DNA of 47,386 nt from Muribaculaceae bacterium (GCA_017405965.1 JAFQZK010000030.1:1-47386), one strand, 5' to 3'. Shown: positions 15,907 through 25,830, counted from the first letter of the stretch. Notes: generated by a model not told the origin, from the sequence alone. Numbers and translations: made by a program.

Positions 15907-18672
15907 ATGAGACTGAAACTGTTTTTGCTATTAGCACTCTTTGCTACCCTGCCGCTGCTGGCCCAGCGAGCTGGCGTGCAGGGCGTGGTGATTGACGCCA
16001 AGAGCGGTCTGCCAGTAGTCGGCGCGACTGTCATTCTCGACGATCAAGGCGATGCAGCCACAACGGGCACCGACGGTTCGTTCATCATTGATGATGCGCA
16101 TCCCGGTCCCGATCAACTGCTTGTCCTCGCCTACGGCTACACTGACTGGGTGCTTGACGTTGTGATCGTCAACGATGTGGTAGAGAATCTGGGCACGATA
16201 CAGATTGAACCTGTATCCTTTGAGAGCGCCCAGACTCTGGAGTTCCGAAATGCCATGTCAGACATGGTTCTCACTGAGTCTCAGCTTGAGGATGAAGCGG
16301 GCAACACTCAGGAAATCGCCCTGTTGAGCGGTGCGAGTGACAACCCCTTCTATCAGGCGTCGAGTTACACCTTCAGCGCGATGCGTTTCCGCATCCGTGG
16401 CTACGAGAGTAACAAGACCGAGGTTTATATCAACAGCATCCCGTTCAACGACGGTGTGCGTTTTGCCTTCAACTACTCGATGACCGGCGGTATGAACCAA
16501 GCCTTCAGGAACAAGACTGTCGGTATGGGCTTGGAAGACAACAACTACGGTTTTGGTGGCATTGGCGGTGCCAGCAACATCAAAACCTTTGCTGCTGATT
16601 ATGCGCCCGGCACGCGACTGAGTCTTGCTTACACCAACGGCAATTACCGTTGGCGCGGCATGGTGACGCATGCCACCGGCTTGAACAAGCATGGTTGGGC
16701 CATGACACTTTCGGCCGTGGCACGTTATGCCGACGAGGGTGTCTATCCCGGCTCGTTCTACAACAGCTGGGGTTACTTCCTGTCGGTGCAGAAGGTTTTC
16801 AACCCGCAGCACTCGTTGACGCTGACCACCTTTGGCGCTCCGACGAAGCGTGCCGCCAACTCGGCCGTGTTCGAGGAGGTGTGCAGGCTGGTGGGCAGCA
16901 ACATGTACAGTCCTGACTGGGGCTGGCAAGACGGCAAGAAGCGCAACAGCAAGGTTGTTGAATCCTTCGACCCCACTGCTATCCTGAACTGGCTGTGGAA
17001 GCCCAATTCAAGCACTTCGGTCAACACTGGTTTCGCCTATCACAAGTCGTTCTACAGCAAGGCCGCCCTCAACTGGTACAAGGCCGCTGACCCGCGTCCC
17101 GACTATTACCGTTACCTGCCGTCGTATTATGACGTGAATTCCGAAGCGTTTGACCTTTACTACGACCGTTGGCACAACGGGAGCGAGTACACCCAGATTC
17201 TGTGGGACGACCTGTATCAGGTCAACCAGTTGAACAATTATCTGGCAGGTAAGGACGGCAAGGAAATGGGTTCGACCTATGTGCTCGAGAATCGTCACAG
17301 CAACCAGTCGAGCTTCACGCTGTCATCGACGCTCAACAAGCGCTTCTCCCACCAGCTGCTCATGCAGACCGGTGTCAACGCCAACTACACGATGTCGTCC
17401 TACTACAAGACGGTCAAGGACTTGTTGGGTGGCAGGTACTGGCTTGACGTTGACAACTTCAGCGAGCGCGACTTCCCCGATAATCCCGCGATGGCTCAGA
17501 ACGATATGGATAACCCCAACCGCAAGGTGGGCAAGGGTGACCGTTTCGGCTACGACTACAACATGCTGACGACGAAGGCCCAGTTGTGGCACCAGTGGGT
17601 ACTCAACCTGGCCAAGTGGGAATTGTTCGCCAGTGTCAAGGGTGACTATTTCCAGTTCCAGCGTGACGGTAAGATGCGCAATGGCCGTGCTCCCGAGAAC
17701 TCCTTGGGCAAGGGCGATGTGCATCGTTTCCTGACCTATGGCGCCAAGGGTGGTATCACCTTCAAGCTCGATGGCCGCAACAGCTTCACGGGTCATGCTT
17801 TCTATGGCACCGAGGCTCCTCGCCCCTACGATGCCTACATCTCATCGCGCACCAAGGACGATGTGATCGACCTCAAGGTGGAGAAGATCTTCTCGGCCGA
17901 CCTGAGTTATACGATGAGTTACCGCAACTTCAAGGGCGTTGTCACCGTATTCTATACCGACCAGCGCGACAACACCGAGCGCACCGCGTTCTATGATGAC
18001 CTGCACAGCACGTTCATGAACTATGCGCTCACCGGTGTTCACAAGCAGTACAAGGGCGTTGAGGTGGGCTTCAGCTACAAGCTGTCTCCCTCACTGACCA
18101 TGAGCGGTGCTGCCAACATTGCCCGCTACCAGTACAAGAACAACCCCTACGGTACCCGCAGCTACGAGAATGGTTCGGAGCCTGATGAGACCAACCAGGT
18201 TTATCTCAAGAACTACTATGTTGCCGGAACGCCCCAGGAGTGCTATATGTTAGCCTTTAACTGGGCCGGTCCCAAGCAGTGGTACGTTGAGTTGAATGGC
18301 GCATGGATGAACCGCTCCTATGTGAGCATCGCTCCCACCCGCCACGAGGTCATCAAGGACCTGTATCAGCTGGCCGACAACGAGGCGCAGCTCAGGGACA
18401 TGATTGCCGACATCGCGCAGCAAGAGAAACTGAACGAGGCCCTGGTGTTCAACGCCAGCATCGGTCACGTGATCTACATCAACCGCACGGCATCGTTCAA
18501 CATCAACCTGAACCTGAACAACATTCTTGATAACAAGAATATCCAGACGGGAGGTTACCAGCAGGGTCGTACCGACACCAAGGACTATACCAACACGTCG
18601 ACCAAGTTCCCCAACAAGTACTACTACGCTCAAGGTTTCAAGATGTTCCTGAACCTGGGTCTGAAGTTCTGA
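15907..18672 (+). CDS. TonB-dependent outer-membrane receptor
   Basis: The 921-residue protein has a signal peptide (MRLKLFLLLALFATLPLLAQ) and a carboxypeptidase-regulatory-like domain (about 23-100, GVVIDAKSGLPVVGATV). A plug domain (about 115-220) contains FRIRGYESNKTEVYINSIPF, and a beta-barrel of alternating aromatic strands ends in LGLKF with the terminal Phe typical of BamA substrates. It takes up a large or scarce ligand powered by TonB. It is not paired with a SusD gene; instead two DUF5689 lipoproteins and a secreted phosphodiesterase-like enzyme follow in tight order, which points to a phosphodiester or nucleic-acid-like substrate. That last step is inference. Confidence 0.92.
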   Translation: MRLKLFLLLALFATLPLLAQRAGVQGVVIDAKSGLPVVGATVILDDQGDAATTGTDGSFIIDDAHPGPDQLLVLAYGYTDWVLDVVIVNDVVENLGTIQIEPVSFESAQTLEFRNAMSDMVLTESQLEDEAGNTQEIALLSGASDNPFYQASSYTFSAMRFRIRGYESNKTEVYINSIPFNDGVRFAFNYSMTGGMNQAFRNKTVGMGLEDNNYGFGGIGGASNIKTFAADYAPGTRLSLAYTNGNYRWRGMVTHATGLNKHGWAMTLSAVARYADEGVYPGSFYNSWGYFLSVQKVFNPQHSLTLTTFGAPTKRAANSAVFEEVCRLVGSNMYSPDWGWQDGKKRNSKVVESFDPTAILNWLWKPNSSTSVNTGFAYHKSFYSKAALNWYKAADPRPDYYRYLPSYYDVNSEAFDLYYDRWHNGSEYTQILWDDLYQVNQLNNYLAGKDGKEMGSTYVLENRHSNQSSFTLSSTLNKRFSHQLLMQTGVNANYTMSSYYKTVKDLLGGRYWLDVDNFSERDFPDNPAMAQNDMDNPNRKVGKGDRFGYDYNMLTTKAQLWHQWVLNLAKWELFASVKGDYFQFQRDGKMRNGRAPENSLGKGDVHRFLTYGAKGGITFKLDGRNSFTGHAFYGTEAPRPYDAYISSRTKDDVIDLKVEKIFSADLSYTMSYRNFKGVVTVFYTDQRDNTERTAFYDDLHSTFMNYALTGVHKQYKGVEVGFSYKLSPSLTMSGAANIARYQYKNNPYGTRSYENGSEPDETNQVYLKNYYVAGTPQECYMLAFNWAGPKQWYVELNGAWMNRSYVSIAPTRHEVIKDLYQLADNEAQLRDMIADIAQQEKLNEALVFNASIGHVIYINRTASFNINLNLNNILDNKNIQTGGYQQGRTDTKDYTNTSTKFPNKYYYAQGFKMFLNLGLKF

Positions 18673-18717
18673 TGTGCAAGAAATAGATATTAACTAAGAC
18701 AATAAAAATCATACAAT

Positions 18718-19545
18718 ATGAAACGTTTTAATTTCTATCTGAGCTTGGTGCTCCTGTTGGCATTGGCCACGGCTTGCAATGATAAGTTTGACGACCAGGA
18801 TCTGAAAACCCCAGTCGCCAAGCACACTCCCAATATGACCATTGCCGATTTCAAGGCCAAGTACTGGCAAGATGCTGTCAATTACATCGACACCGTCAAG
18901 GAGGACATCGTCATCCACGGTTGGGTGACCAGTACCGATGTGAGCGGCAATATCTACAAGAACCTGTACATCTATGACGGCACCGCTGCTCTGTCGATAT
19001 CCATCAACCAGAACAGCCTGTGCAACAAATACCGCATCGGTCAGGAACTCGTTCTGCCGTTGAAGGACTATTATGTCGGTAAATATAATGGCCAGCAGCA
19101 GTTGGGCTATCCGGCATGGTATCAAAAGGGCCGCACGTGGGAAGCCACGTTCCTGCCCCAAGCCATGTGGGAGGATATGGTCGAACTCAACGGCCTGCCT
19201 GATCCCTCCAAGGTAGAGCCCCTCGAAGTGAGGTTGGGCGACTTCTGCGAAGACTTCTCAACCGCGACATTGTTGAAATACCAGGGCCGCCTGGTGCGCA
19301 TCAATGGTGTTGAGTTTGATGGTGCCGGAGAGCTGACTTTCTCGGACAAAGACGCTTCCAGCAATCGCACTATCCATGACGATTCAGGTAAGACATTGAC
19401 ATTGCGCAACAGCAATTATGCCGACTTTCGCGCTGTTACCCTGCCAACCGGCAAGGTGGACATCATCGGTTTGCTCGGTTCCTATTCCAGCAACACCTGG
19501 CAGCTCTACCTGCGCACGATTGACGATGTGAAACCCGCCAATTAA
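18718..19545 (+). CDS. DUF5689 lipoprotein, single domain
   Basis: A lipoprotein signal ends at Cys20 (LATAC). Residues about 36-270 form one DUF5689 region, recognised by NMTIADFKAKYWQ, the VIHGWVTSTDVSGNIYKNLYI strand pair and DGTAALSISINQ, an OB-fold-like pattern. It lies 45 bp after the receptor gene and 32 bp before its paralogue, so the three are one operon. The two lipoproteins share most of this block. A surface substrate-binding role beside the receptor, comparable with SusD or SusE, is inferred from position only. Confidence 0.85.
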   Translation: MKRFNFYLSLVLLLALATACNDKFDDQDLKTPVAKHTPNMTIADFKAKYWQDAVNYIDTVKEDIVIHGWVTSTDVSGNIYKNLYIYDGTAALSISINQNSLCNKYRIGQELVLPLKDYYVGKYNGQQQLGYPAWYQKGRTWEATFLPQAMWEDMVELNGLPDPSKVEPLEVRLGDFCEDFSTATLLKYQGRLVRINGVEFDGAGELTFSDKDASSNRTIHDDSGKTLTLRNSNYADFRAVTLPTGKVDIIGLLGSYSSNTWQLYLRTIDDVKPAN

Positions 19546-19577
19546 TTTGAGAATCAAGCAAAAAACAGAATAACGAT

Positions 19578-21830
19578 ATGAAAAGCATTAAATATTTTCT
19601 TGGACTGATGCTACTGCTGGTTCTCGTGACGTCATGTCATGAAGAGTTTGACCAGCCGCCAGTTTACATTCCTGTTGCCGATGCTGTCCCGAATATGACC
19701 ATCGCCGAGTTCAAGGCAAAACATTGGCAGGAAAGTGCCAACTATGTGGACACCGTGACCGAGGATGAGGTCATTCATGGCTGGGTGACTGCAAACGATA
19801 TCAGCAACAACATCTATAAGACCGTTTATATCAGTGACGGAACTGCAGGCCTGTCGATTTCCATTTCCCAGAACGAACTTTACAAGAAGTTCCGCGTGGG
19901 CCAGGAGGTCGTCCTTCCCATGAAGGGCCACTATGTGGGCAAGGCCACCGGCCAATTGAATGTGGCTGCTCCTTACTATTATGTCAACAGGAATAGCGGT
20001 GACAGCACGCTGGAATGTCTCAACATGTCGGCCGCCGAGATGGAATCGCTGATTCAGTACAACCGAATGCCCGACGTGAGCAAGGTGGATACCGTTGACG
20101 TCGAGATCAGTGAATTCCAAAACAAGTTTGACTCCGAGACCCTGCGCAAGTATCAGGGCCTGCTCGTGCGCATCAAGAACGTGGAATTTGTGGAGGGCGA
20201 CGGCCGCACCCCTTATGCCGAAGACGGCAGTTCCAACACGAACCGCACGATTATGGACATGAGCCGCAACAAGCTCATTGTCCGCAACAGCCGCAGTGCC
20301 GACTTCGCCACCACCCCGCTGCCGCTTGGCCGCTATGATGTCGTGGGTATCCTCGGTTTCTACCAGACTAGCTCCAGCACCTGGCAGTTCTACTTGCGCA
20401 CCATCGAGGACGTGATGGGCGAAGGCAAGAAGGGAACCATCACTCTGCCGTATTCGGTAGCCGATGCTATCGAGAATCAGAATACCGGCGCCATCGGCTG
20501 GATTGAGGGTTATATCGTGGGTGCCGTTGCACCTGAGAAGACCACCGTGAGCAGCAATGCCGACATCGAGTGGAGTGCACCCACTCAGCTCGATAATACC
20601 ATCGTGATTGCCGATGATCCAGAGTGCAAGGACTACACCAAGTGCATTGTCGTGCCGCTGCCGCAAGGTTCGCCCTTCCGCACTGATGCCAACCTGGCAG
20701 ATAATCCTGTGGCTCACAAGGCCCATCTGTTCGTATATGGTCAGCCTGGTACCTACATGGGCATGCCCGGCCTCCTCGGAAACACCGGTTCGGTGGAAGA
20801 GTATCTGCTGGATGTTGCTCTGGAGAAGATGGAAGAGACCTTTAACAATGGCTCAATACCTCGTTCCTGGACCAATGTGGTCATTGGCGGCGACACGCGA
20901 TGGGGTACTTATTCTTACACCAGCGGTGGCAAGCCCATCGTATGTGCCCAGATCAGGTATACCAGTACGCCTAACCAGGATGCCGAGTCGTGGCTGATCA
21001 CTCCGAGGTTAAATATCAAGAAAGCCAAGAGCAAGATCTTCACCTTCACCTCCGAGGTAAACAGCACGGGTAATAACCGACTCGAGGTTTATCTGCTCAA
21101 TTCCAAGGATCCCGTGACAGCCACTGTGAAAGTGAAGCTGAATCCCATTCTCCCGCCCAGACCTGCCAGCAACTATAGCGCTTGGACCTCGTCAGGTGAC
21201 ATCGACTTGAGCGAGTGGGCCGACGGTGAATACTACATCGGCTTCTGCTACAAGGCGCCTGCAGGCGCAACCCAGACGACATGGTGCATCGACGATGTGA
21301 CCTTCGGCATGGGTAAGGTTGATGTTGCGAACCGCGCCGACTTCGAGACGATGGGTGATGCCACGGGTCAGTACGGCACCTTCACCTCGGAGAAGGGTTG
21401 GGTGGCAAACAACTGCTGCCTGTTCCAGGGTGGTGCTGATGAGCTCAATCCCACCTTCCCGTTCATCGGCTTCATGACCGAGAATCCCGGCATCTATGCC
21501 AAGGCTCCGACGCTGAACGGTAAGACGACCAGCGTGGGTACCATCGTGTCGCCTGTTATCAAGGGCGGCATGAAGAAGCTGGCATTCAGCTACGGTGCAG
21601 CGATGTCTGACAAGGTGCTGTCGTTCCGCATCGATGTGAAGCAGAACGGCAATGTGGTCAAGTCATGGACCGAAACGAGAAACAATGTGGCCCAGAAGAC
21701 GGCCTACGACTTCTCGGCAACCTGTGACATCAGCGGTGACTTCACGATTGAGATCACCAACCTGTGCCCGTCCAACTCAAAGAGTAACAAGGACCGTGTA
21801 TCCATCTGGAATCTTGTTTGGGATAATTAA
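19578..21830 (+). CDS. DUF5689 lipoprotein with DUF6359-like and choice-of-anchor-like domains
   Basis: The lipobox is LVTSC (Cys20). Domain order in 750 residues: DUF5689 (about 35-285, NMTIAEFKAKHWQ and IHGWVTANDISNNIYK); a second OB-like unit resembling DUF6359 (about 290-415, PYSVADAIENQNTGAIGWIEGYIVG); a jelly-roll of the choice-of-anchor type (about 420-575, ESWLITPRLNIKKAKSK); and another such domain (about 580-750). Carbohydrate- or polymer-binding jelly-rolls on a lipoprotein suggest a long surface-exposed capture protein. It is the product of a tandem duplication of the preceding gene plus domain gain. Confidence 0.82.
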   Translation: MKSIKYFLGLMLLLVLVTSCHEEFDQPPVYIPVADAVPNMTIAEFKAKHWQESANYVDTVTEDEVIHGWVTANDISNNIYKTVYISDGTAGLSISISQNELYKKFRVGQEVVLPMKGHYVGKATGQLNVAAPYYYVNRNSGDSTLECLNMSAAEMESLIQYNRMPDVSKVDTVDVEISEFQNKFDSETLRKYQGLLVRIKNVEFVEGDGRTPYAEDGSSNTNRTIMDMSRNKLIVRNSRSADFATTPLPLGRYDVVGILGFYQTSSSTWQFYLRTIEDVMGEGKKGTITLPYSVADAIENQNTGAIGWIEGYIVGAVAPEKTTVSSNADIEWSAPTQLDNTIVIADDPECKDYTKCIVVPLPQGSPFRTDANLADNPVAHKAHLFVYGQPGTYMGMPGLLGNTGSVEEYLLDVALEKMEETFNNGSIPRSWTNVVIGGDTRWGTYSYTSGGKPIVCAQIRYTSTPNQDAESWLITPRLNIKKAKSKIFTFTSEVNSTGNNRLEVYLLNSKDPVTATVKVKLNPILPPRPASNYSAWTSSGDIDLSEWADGEYYIGFCYKAPAGATQTTWCIDDVTFGMGKVDVANRADFETMGDATGQYGTFTSEKGWVANNCCLFQGGADELNPTFPFIGFMTENPGIYAKAPTLNGKTTSVGTIVSPVIKGGMKKLAFSYGAAMSDKVLSFRIDVKQNGNVVKSWTETRNNVAQKTAYDFSATCDISGDFTIEITNLCPSNSKSNKDRVSIWNLVWDN

Positions 21831-21848
21831 TAATCAAGTTTTTCAGAC

Positions 21849-21895
21849 CTCAGTTTTCAGTTGTCAGCTTCATCGGCTTTCAACTGAAAACTGAG
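21849..21895. repeat. Perfect 15-bp inverted repeat between lipoprotein and nuclease genes
   Basis: CTCAGTTTTCAGTTG (21849-21863) and CAACTGAAAACTGAG (21881-21895) are exact complements around a 17-nt loop, and the right arm continues as AACTGAG heptamers. It could attenuate or stabilise the transcript between the two genes. No T run follows. Confidence 0.7.
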
Positions 21896-21924
21896 AACTG
21901 AGAATCCGAAAATCAAAAATTGAT

Positions 21925-23016
21925 ATGATGAAGAAATTGTTATTACTGGCTCTGGCATGGATGGCAATCCTGCCGATGCTGGCCCAAGACCAGGAAGAGC
22001 AGCAACAATTGGAACGCCGCTACACAATGTATGGCGTGATGTTCTATAACCTGGAGAACCTGTTCGACACCATCAACAACAATGGCGTGTATGACAAGGA
22101 GTACTCTCCCGATGGCCCTCGTCAATGGAACGGCACCAAGTACTGGCAGAAACAGCACAACATGGCCTATGCCATCAGCCAGATGGAAGTGAAGGGCTCG
22201 CCTGCCGAAGGTCCCGTCATCATCGGCGTGAGTGAGATCGAGAACATCACCGTGCTTCAGGATCTCGTGCGCCAGCCCGAACTCAAGGACCGCCGCTACC
22301 AGATTGTTCACCACGATAGTCCTGACCGCCGTGGTGTGGACGTCGGCTTGTTGTACAATCCTCGTTTCTTCAAGGTGCTGAATGTCACTAACCAGCGCAT
22401 CAACAAGTACCTGCCCGAGGATAGGAGAGAAGATTTCCGCTCCCGCGACCAGCTCTGTGTCACCGGTATGCTTGCCGGTGAAAAGGTCTCGGTCCTCGTC
22501 AACCACTGGCCCTCGCGACTGGGTGGTGAGGAAGCATCAAGCGAATTGCGTGAGGCCGCCGGCCGCATGGCACGCGCGACGATCGACTCGCTGCTGCTCG
22601 ATGATCCCAATCAGGGCATCATCTTCATGGGCGACTTGAACGACGACCCGCAGAACAGGAGTTGCAGCGAAGCACTGGGTGCCAAGAAGGAGATCAAGGA
22701 CTGCACCGAGCCTGGTTCGTGCTTCAATCCCTGGTGGAACATCCTGAACAAGGGTATCGGTACGCTGGGTTACAAGGGCAACTGGAACCTGTTCGACCAG
22801 ATCATCTTCACCAACTACTTCCTGCGCAACTACGACAGCAAGGACAAGCCCACCTTGACCTTCGCCCGCGCCGAGGTGCTGAACCGCAAGTTCCTGCGTG
22901 GCGACGAGGGTGACCGTCAGGGCTATCCCCTGCGCACTTTCTCGGCAGGTATCTTCATGAACGGTTACAGTGACCACTTCCCCACGATGATTTACCTGGT
23001 GAAAGAAGTCAAGTAA
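21925..23016 (+). CDS. Secreted endonuclease/exonuclease/phosphatase (EEP) family enzyme
   Basis: EEP enzymes cut phosphodiester or phosphomonoester bonds of DNA, RNA, inositol phosphates or lipids. The 363-residue protein has a signal peptide (MMKKLLLLALAWMAILPMLA) and a full active site: FYNLENLFD (Asn42, Glu44), the metal-binding Glu in VSEIEN, NHWPSR, GDLNDDP and a final SDHFP. It is the last gene of the receptor/DUF5689 operon, 94 bp after the lipoprotein gene with a hairpin between. The expected place of action is the periplasm or the surface. Whether it is a nuclease or another phosphoesterase cannot be told from sequence alone. Confidence 0.9.
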   Translation: MMKKLLLLALAWMAILPMLAQDQEEQQQLERRYTMYGVMFYNLENLFDTINNNGVYDKEYSPDGPRQWNGTKYWQKQHNMAYAISQMEVKGSPAEGPVIIGVSEIENITVLQDLVRQPELKDRRYQIVHHDSPDRRGVDVGLLYNPRFFKVLNVTNQRINKYLPEDRREDFRSRDQLCVTGMLAGEKVSVLVNHWPSRLGGEEASSELREAAGRMARATIDSLLLDDPNQGIIFMGDLNDDPQNRSCSEALGAKKEIKDCTEPGSCFNPWWNILNKGIGTLGYKGNWNLFDQIIFTNYFLRNYDSKDKPTLTFARAEVLNRKFLRGDEGDRQGYPLRTFSAGIFMNGYSDHFPTMIYLVKEVK

Positions 23017-23046
23017 TCGACGCGTTACTGTAAAAAAACTCACATG

Positions 23047-23090
23047 ATCGCTCCATAACTCCTGGTTTAGGGTTATGGAGCGATTTTTTT
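23047..23090 (+). terminator. Strong intrinsic terminator ending the receptor operon
   Basis: ATCGCTCCATAAC (23047-23059) and GTTATGGAGCGAT (23072-23084) pair over 13 bases and run straight into seven T residues. Confidence 0.88.
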
Positions 23091-23170
23091 AGCCTTTCGT
23101 GTAGCTTTTCGGGCATCCGGTACGTCTAATAGGCAAAGAGAACAGAAAAACAGCTAAAAACAGAATCGTT

Positions 23171-24538
23171 ATGATGAGATTGATGAACTATATCATATTG
23201 GCCGGATGCCTGATGACAGCGTGCAACGCCAAGGCTCAGGACAGCGTGGCGGTTTATCAGGAGACGCCTTACACATGGACCCTGCAGGACTGCATCAACT
23301 GGGCAAAGCAGCAGAGCATCACCGTGCAGCGCAACAAGGTGAACGTGCGCACTTCGCAGATTGCCATTAAAGAAGCCAAGGCCAATCGACTGCCCACTGT
23401 TGACTTCTCGACGAGCCAGTATGTGAGCAACCGTCCTTTCCAGGAGAGTTATAGCGGCGTTGTGGGCAGTGAGGTGATTTCCTTCAGCAACAAGAACAGC
23501 TATAGCGGCAGCTACAATCTGGGCGCGTCGATGAATCTGTATAATGGCGGACTGACCAAGAACAACATCCGTCTGGCGGAAATCAATACCCAGATTGCCG
23601 AGTTACAGGTGCTGACAAGCGAGTTGAACCTGGAGGAGCACATCACGCAACTGTATGTACAGATTCTCTACTCGCAGGATGCCGTCGTGCATGACGATGA
23701 ACTCATCGCACTGGGGCAGGCGCAGCTGGAACAGGCGCGTGCCCGCAAACAGGCCGGCCTGCTCAACAAGGCCGATGTGTCGCAGTTCGAGTCTCAGTTG
23801 GCTCAAGACAAGTACCAAAAAGTGGCCGACCAAACGGCCCTGGATGGCTACCGCTTGCAACTCAAGCAATTGATGGAACTTGACGGCGACGATAATCTGG
23901 TGCTCGCCGACCCGCAATTCACCGACAACGTGCTTGCCGAGCTGCCTGCAAAGCAGATGGTGTATCAGAACGCTGTCGCTTCACGTCCCGAGCTCAAAGT
24001 CCAACAGTTGGCCATGGACAGGACGTACATCGATGAAGAAATCGCCAAGGCGGGCAGCAAACCCGTGCTCAATGCCAGTGCCGCCATCAGCACCACCAAC
24101 TCGTCGGGCAGCGGCAACATGTTCACCCAGTTGAAGAAACAGTGGAGCAATGGCATCGGCGTGTCGCTGATCATCCCCATCTGGGACCACGGCAAGACCA
24201 AGAATGCTGTCGCCAGGGCCCGCCTGGAACGAGAGAACACCTATCTTGACATGGTCGAGGCGCAGAAGAACCTGTGGAAGACCATCGAGAACTACTGGCT
24301 CCAAGCCCACAACAATCAGCAACGCTACATCGCTGCCAAAGAGAAAGTGGACTATTGCCGCGAGAGCTACAGCCTGACCAGTGAGCAGTTCCGCCTGGGC
24401 TTGAAGAACATCGTGGAACTGACTCAGGACAAGACCAACCTGAGTACTGCCATCCAGCAGATGCTGCAGGCCAAATATGAGGCCCTGCTCAACATGGCGA
24501 TGCTCAAGTACTATAACGGAGAGGGAATCCAGTTTTGA
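23171..24538 (+). CDS. TolC-family outer-membrane efflux channel
   Basis: The 455-residue protein carries the duplicated helical outer-membrane factor repeat, seen as long heptad-rich stretches around residues 40-230 and 250-445, with strand segments such as SYNLGASMNLYNGG and SNGIGVSLIIPIWDHG. The signal could be cut after NAKAQ or processed as a lipoprotein at Cys18 (LMTAC); both occur in the family. It forms the outer exit of the MacAB-like pump encoded downstream. No clear promoter is seen in the 80 bp after the preceding terminator. Confidence 0.92.
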   Translation: MMRLMNYIILAGCLMTACNAKAQDSVAVYQETPYTWTLQDCINWAKQQSITVQRNKVNVRTSQIAIKEAKANRLPTVDFSTSQYVSNRPFQESYSGVVGSEVISFSNKNSYSGSYNLGASMNLYNGGLTKNNIRLAEINTQIAELQVLTSELNLEEHITQLYVQILYSQDAVVHDDELIALGQAQLEQARARKQAGLLNKADVSQFESQLAQDKYQKVADQTALDGYRLQLKQLMELDGDDNLVLADPQFTDNVLAELPAKQMVYQNAVASRPELKVQQLAMDRTYIDEEIAKAGSKPVLNASAAISTTNSSGSGNMFTQLKKQWSNGIGVSLIIPIWDHGKTKNAVARARLERENTYLDMVEAQKNLWKTIENYWLQAHNNQQRYIAAKEKVDYCRESYSLTSEQFRLGLKNIVELTQDKTNLSTAIQQMLQAKYEALLNMAMLKYYNGEGIQF

Positions 24539-24605
24539 GTTAGAGGTTAGAAGTTAGAAGTTGACTTCTCTAGATTCTCTAGATATTCTGGAAAATCTAG
24601 ATTTT
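24538..24605. repeat. Heptamer repeat and palindrome between tolC and macA
   Basis: GTTAGAG/GTTAGAA heptamers start at the tolC stop codon (24538-24564). They are followed by CTCTAGATT copies and the palindrome AAAATCTAGATTTT (24592-24605). The same heptamer returns before the permease gene at 26604. Confidence 0.75.
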
Positions 24606-24637
24606 CAGGAAACTAAAAAACTAAAAATATTAAAGAT

Positions 24638-25786
24638 ATGAAAAAGGGAAAGATAATCATTTTGTCACTGGTAGGCCTGCTGTTGCTCGCCGGGATTATT
24701 GCCTTCGTGAGCAAGAAGGGTGGAGGTGAGCAGATCAATTTCCAGACCACCGAAGTGGGGCCTGGCGACATCGCCTCCAACATCACCGCCACGGGCACCA
24801 TCGAACCCGTCAAGACTGTTGACGTGGGTACCCAGGTATCGGGTATCGTCACGCGGCTGTATGTGGACTATAATAGTGTTGTCAAGCGCGGGCAGATCAT
24901 TGCTGAACTGGACCGCACCAATCTGCAGAGCAATCTCTCCACGGCCCAGGCCCGCCTGCGTTCGGCCCAGATCGACCTGGATTACCAGAAGAAGAATTAT
25001 GCCCGCTATGCCGAGCTCAAGCAGAAGGACCTGGTGAGCCTCTCGGAGTATGACGTGGCGCTGGAGAACTTCCGCAAGGCTCAGGAAGCCGTCAGGATTG
25101 CGCAGCAGGATGTGGCCAGAGCCAAAACCGACTTGAGCTATGCCACCGTCTATTCTCCCATCGACGGCGTTGTCATCAGCAAGTCGGTCGAGGAAGGCCA
25201 GACCGTGGCCTCGGCGTTCAGCACCCCGTCCATCGTCAAGATAGCCAAGGACCTGACCGACATGCAGTGCATCGCCAAGGTTGACGAGGCCGACATCGGC
25301 GAGGTGCGTGAGGGTCAGCGCGTGACGTTCACCGTCGATGCCTACCCCGAAGACGTGTTCTCGGGGACGGTCAAGCAGGTGCGCCAGAATCCCGTCACCA
25401 CCAATAATGTGGTGACCTATGAAGTGGTCATCAGCGCCCCCAATGCCGACCTCAAACTCAAGCCGGGCCTGACCGCCAACATCACCATCTACACGCTGGA
25501 ACGCACCGGAGTCAAGAGTGTGCCCGCAGCCGCCCTGCGCTTCACGCCCGAGGCCAGCGTGTTCGGCTGGAAGTATGTTGTCAAGGACACGACAGCCGAG
25601 CACAAGCTGTGGACGCTTAAAGGCAACGTGCTCACGGCTCACAAGGTGGAAGTGGGCGTGACCGACGGCATCCGCACCGAGATTATCAGTGGCATGGAAG
25701 AAGGCGACACCGTAATCCAGGGCTTCGAAATCGGGATGAAAGCCATACCCGGCAAGAAAGACGCCAAAAAAGATGCCAAGAAGTAA
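24638..25786 (+). CDS. macA: MacA-like periplasmic adaptor (HlyD/RND-type)
   Basis: This is a 382-residue membrane fusion protein with one N-terminal membrane anchor (about 5-24). The lipoyl halves are TIEPVKTVDVGTQVSGIV and SPIDGVVISKSVEEGQTV, a coiled-coil hairpin lies between them (about 85-165), and a beta-barrel follows (VDEADIGEVREGQRVTFTVD). It links the MacB permease to the TolC-like channel. The C-terminus is a Lys/Asp/Ala tail (GKKDAKKDAKK). It lies between the channel and the ABC genes in one operon. Confidence 0.92.
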   Translation: MKKGKIIILSLVGLLLLAGIIAFVSKKGGGEQINFQTTEVGPGDIASNITATGTIEPVKTVDVGTQVSGIVTRLYVDYNSVVKRGQIIAELDRTNLQSNLSTAQARLRSAQIDLDYQKKNYARYAELKQKDLVSLSEYDVALENFRKAQEAVRIAQQDVARAKTDLSYATVYSPIDGVVISKSVEEGQTVASAFSTPSIVKIAKDLTDMQCIAKVDEADIGEVREGQRVTFTVDAYPEDVFSGTVKQVRQNPVTTNNVVTYEVVISAPNADLKLKPGLTANITIYTLERTGVKSVPAAALRFTPEASVFGWKYVVKDTTAEHKLWTLKGNVLTAHKVEVGVTDGIRTEIISGMEEGDTVIQGFEIGMKAIPGKKDAKKDAKK

Positions 25787-25794
25787 ACAGGTAA

Positions 25795-25830
25795 AAGGAC
25801 TTTAACGACCTAAGAGACCTTAAAGTCCTT
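25795..25830. repeat. 11-bp inverted repeat between macA and the ATPase gene
   Basis: AAGGACTTTAA (25795-25805) pairs exactly with TTAAAGTCCTT (25820-25830). There is no T run, so it is more likely an mRNA hairpin than a terminator. Confidence 0.6.
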
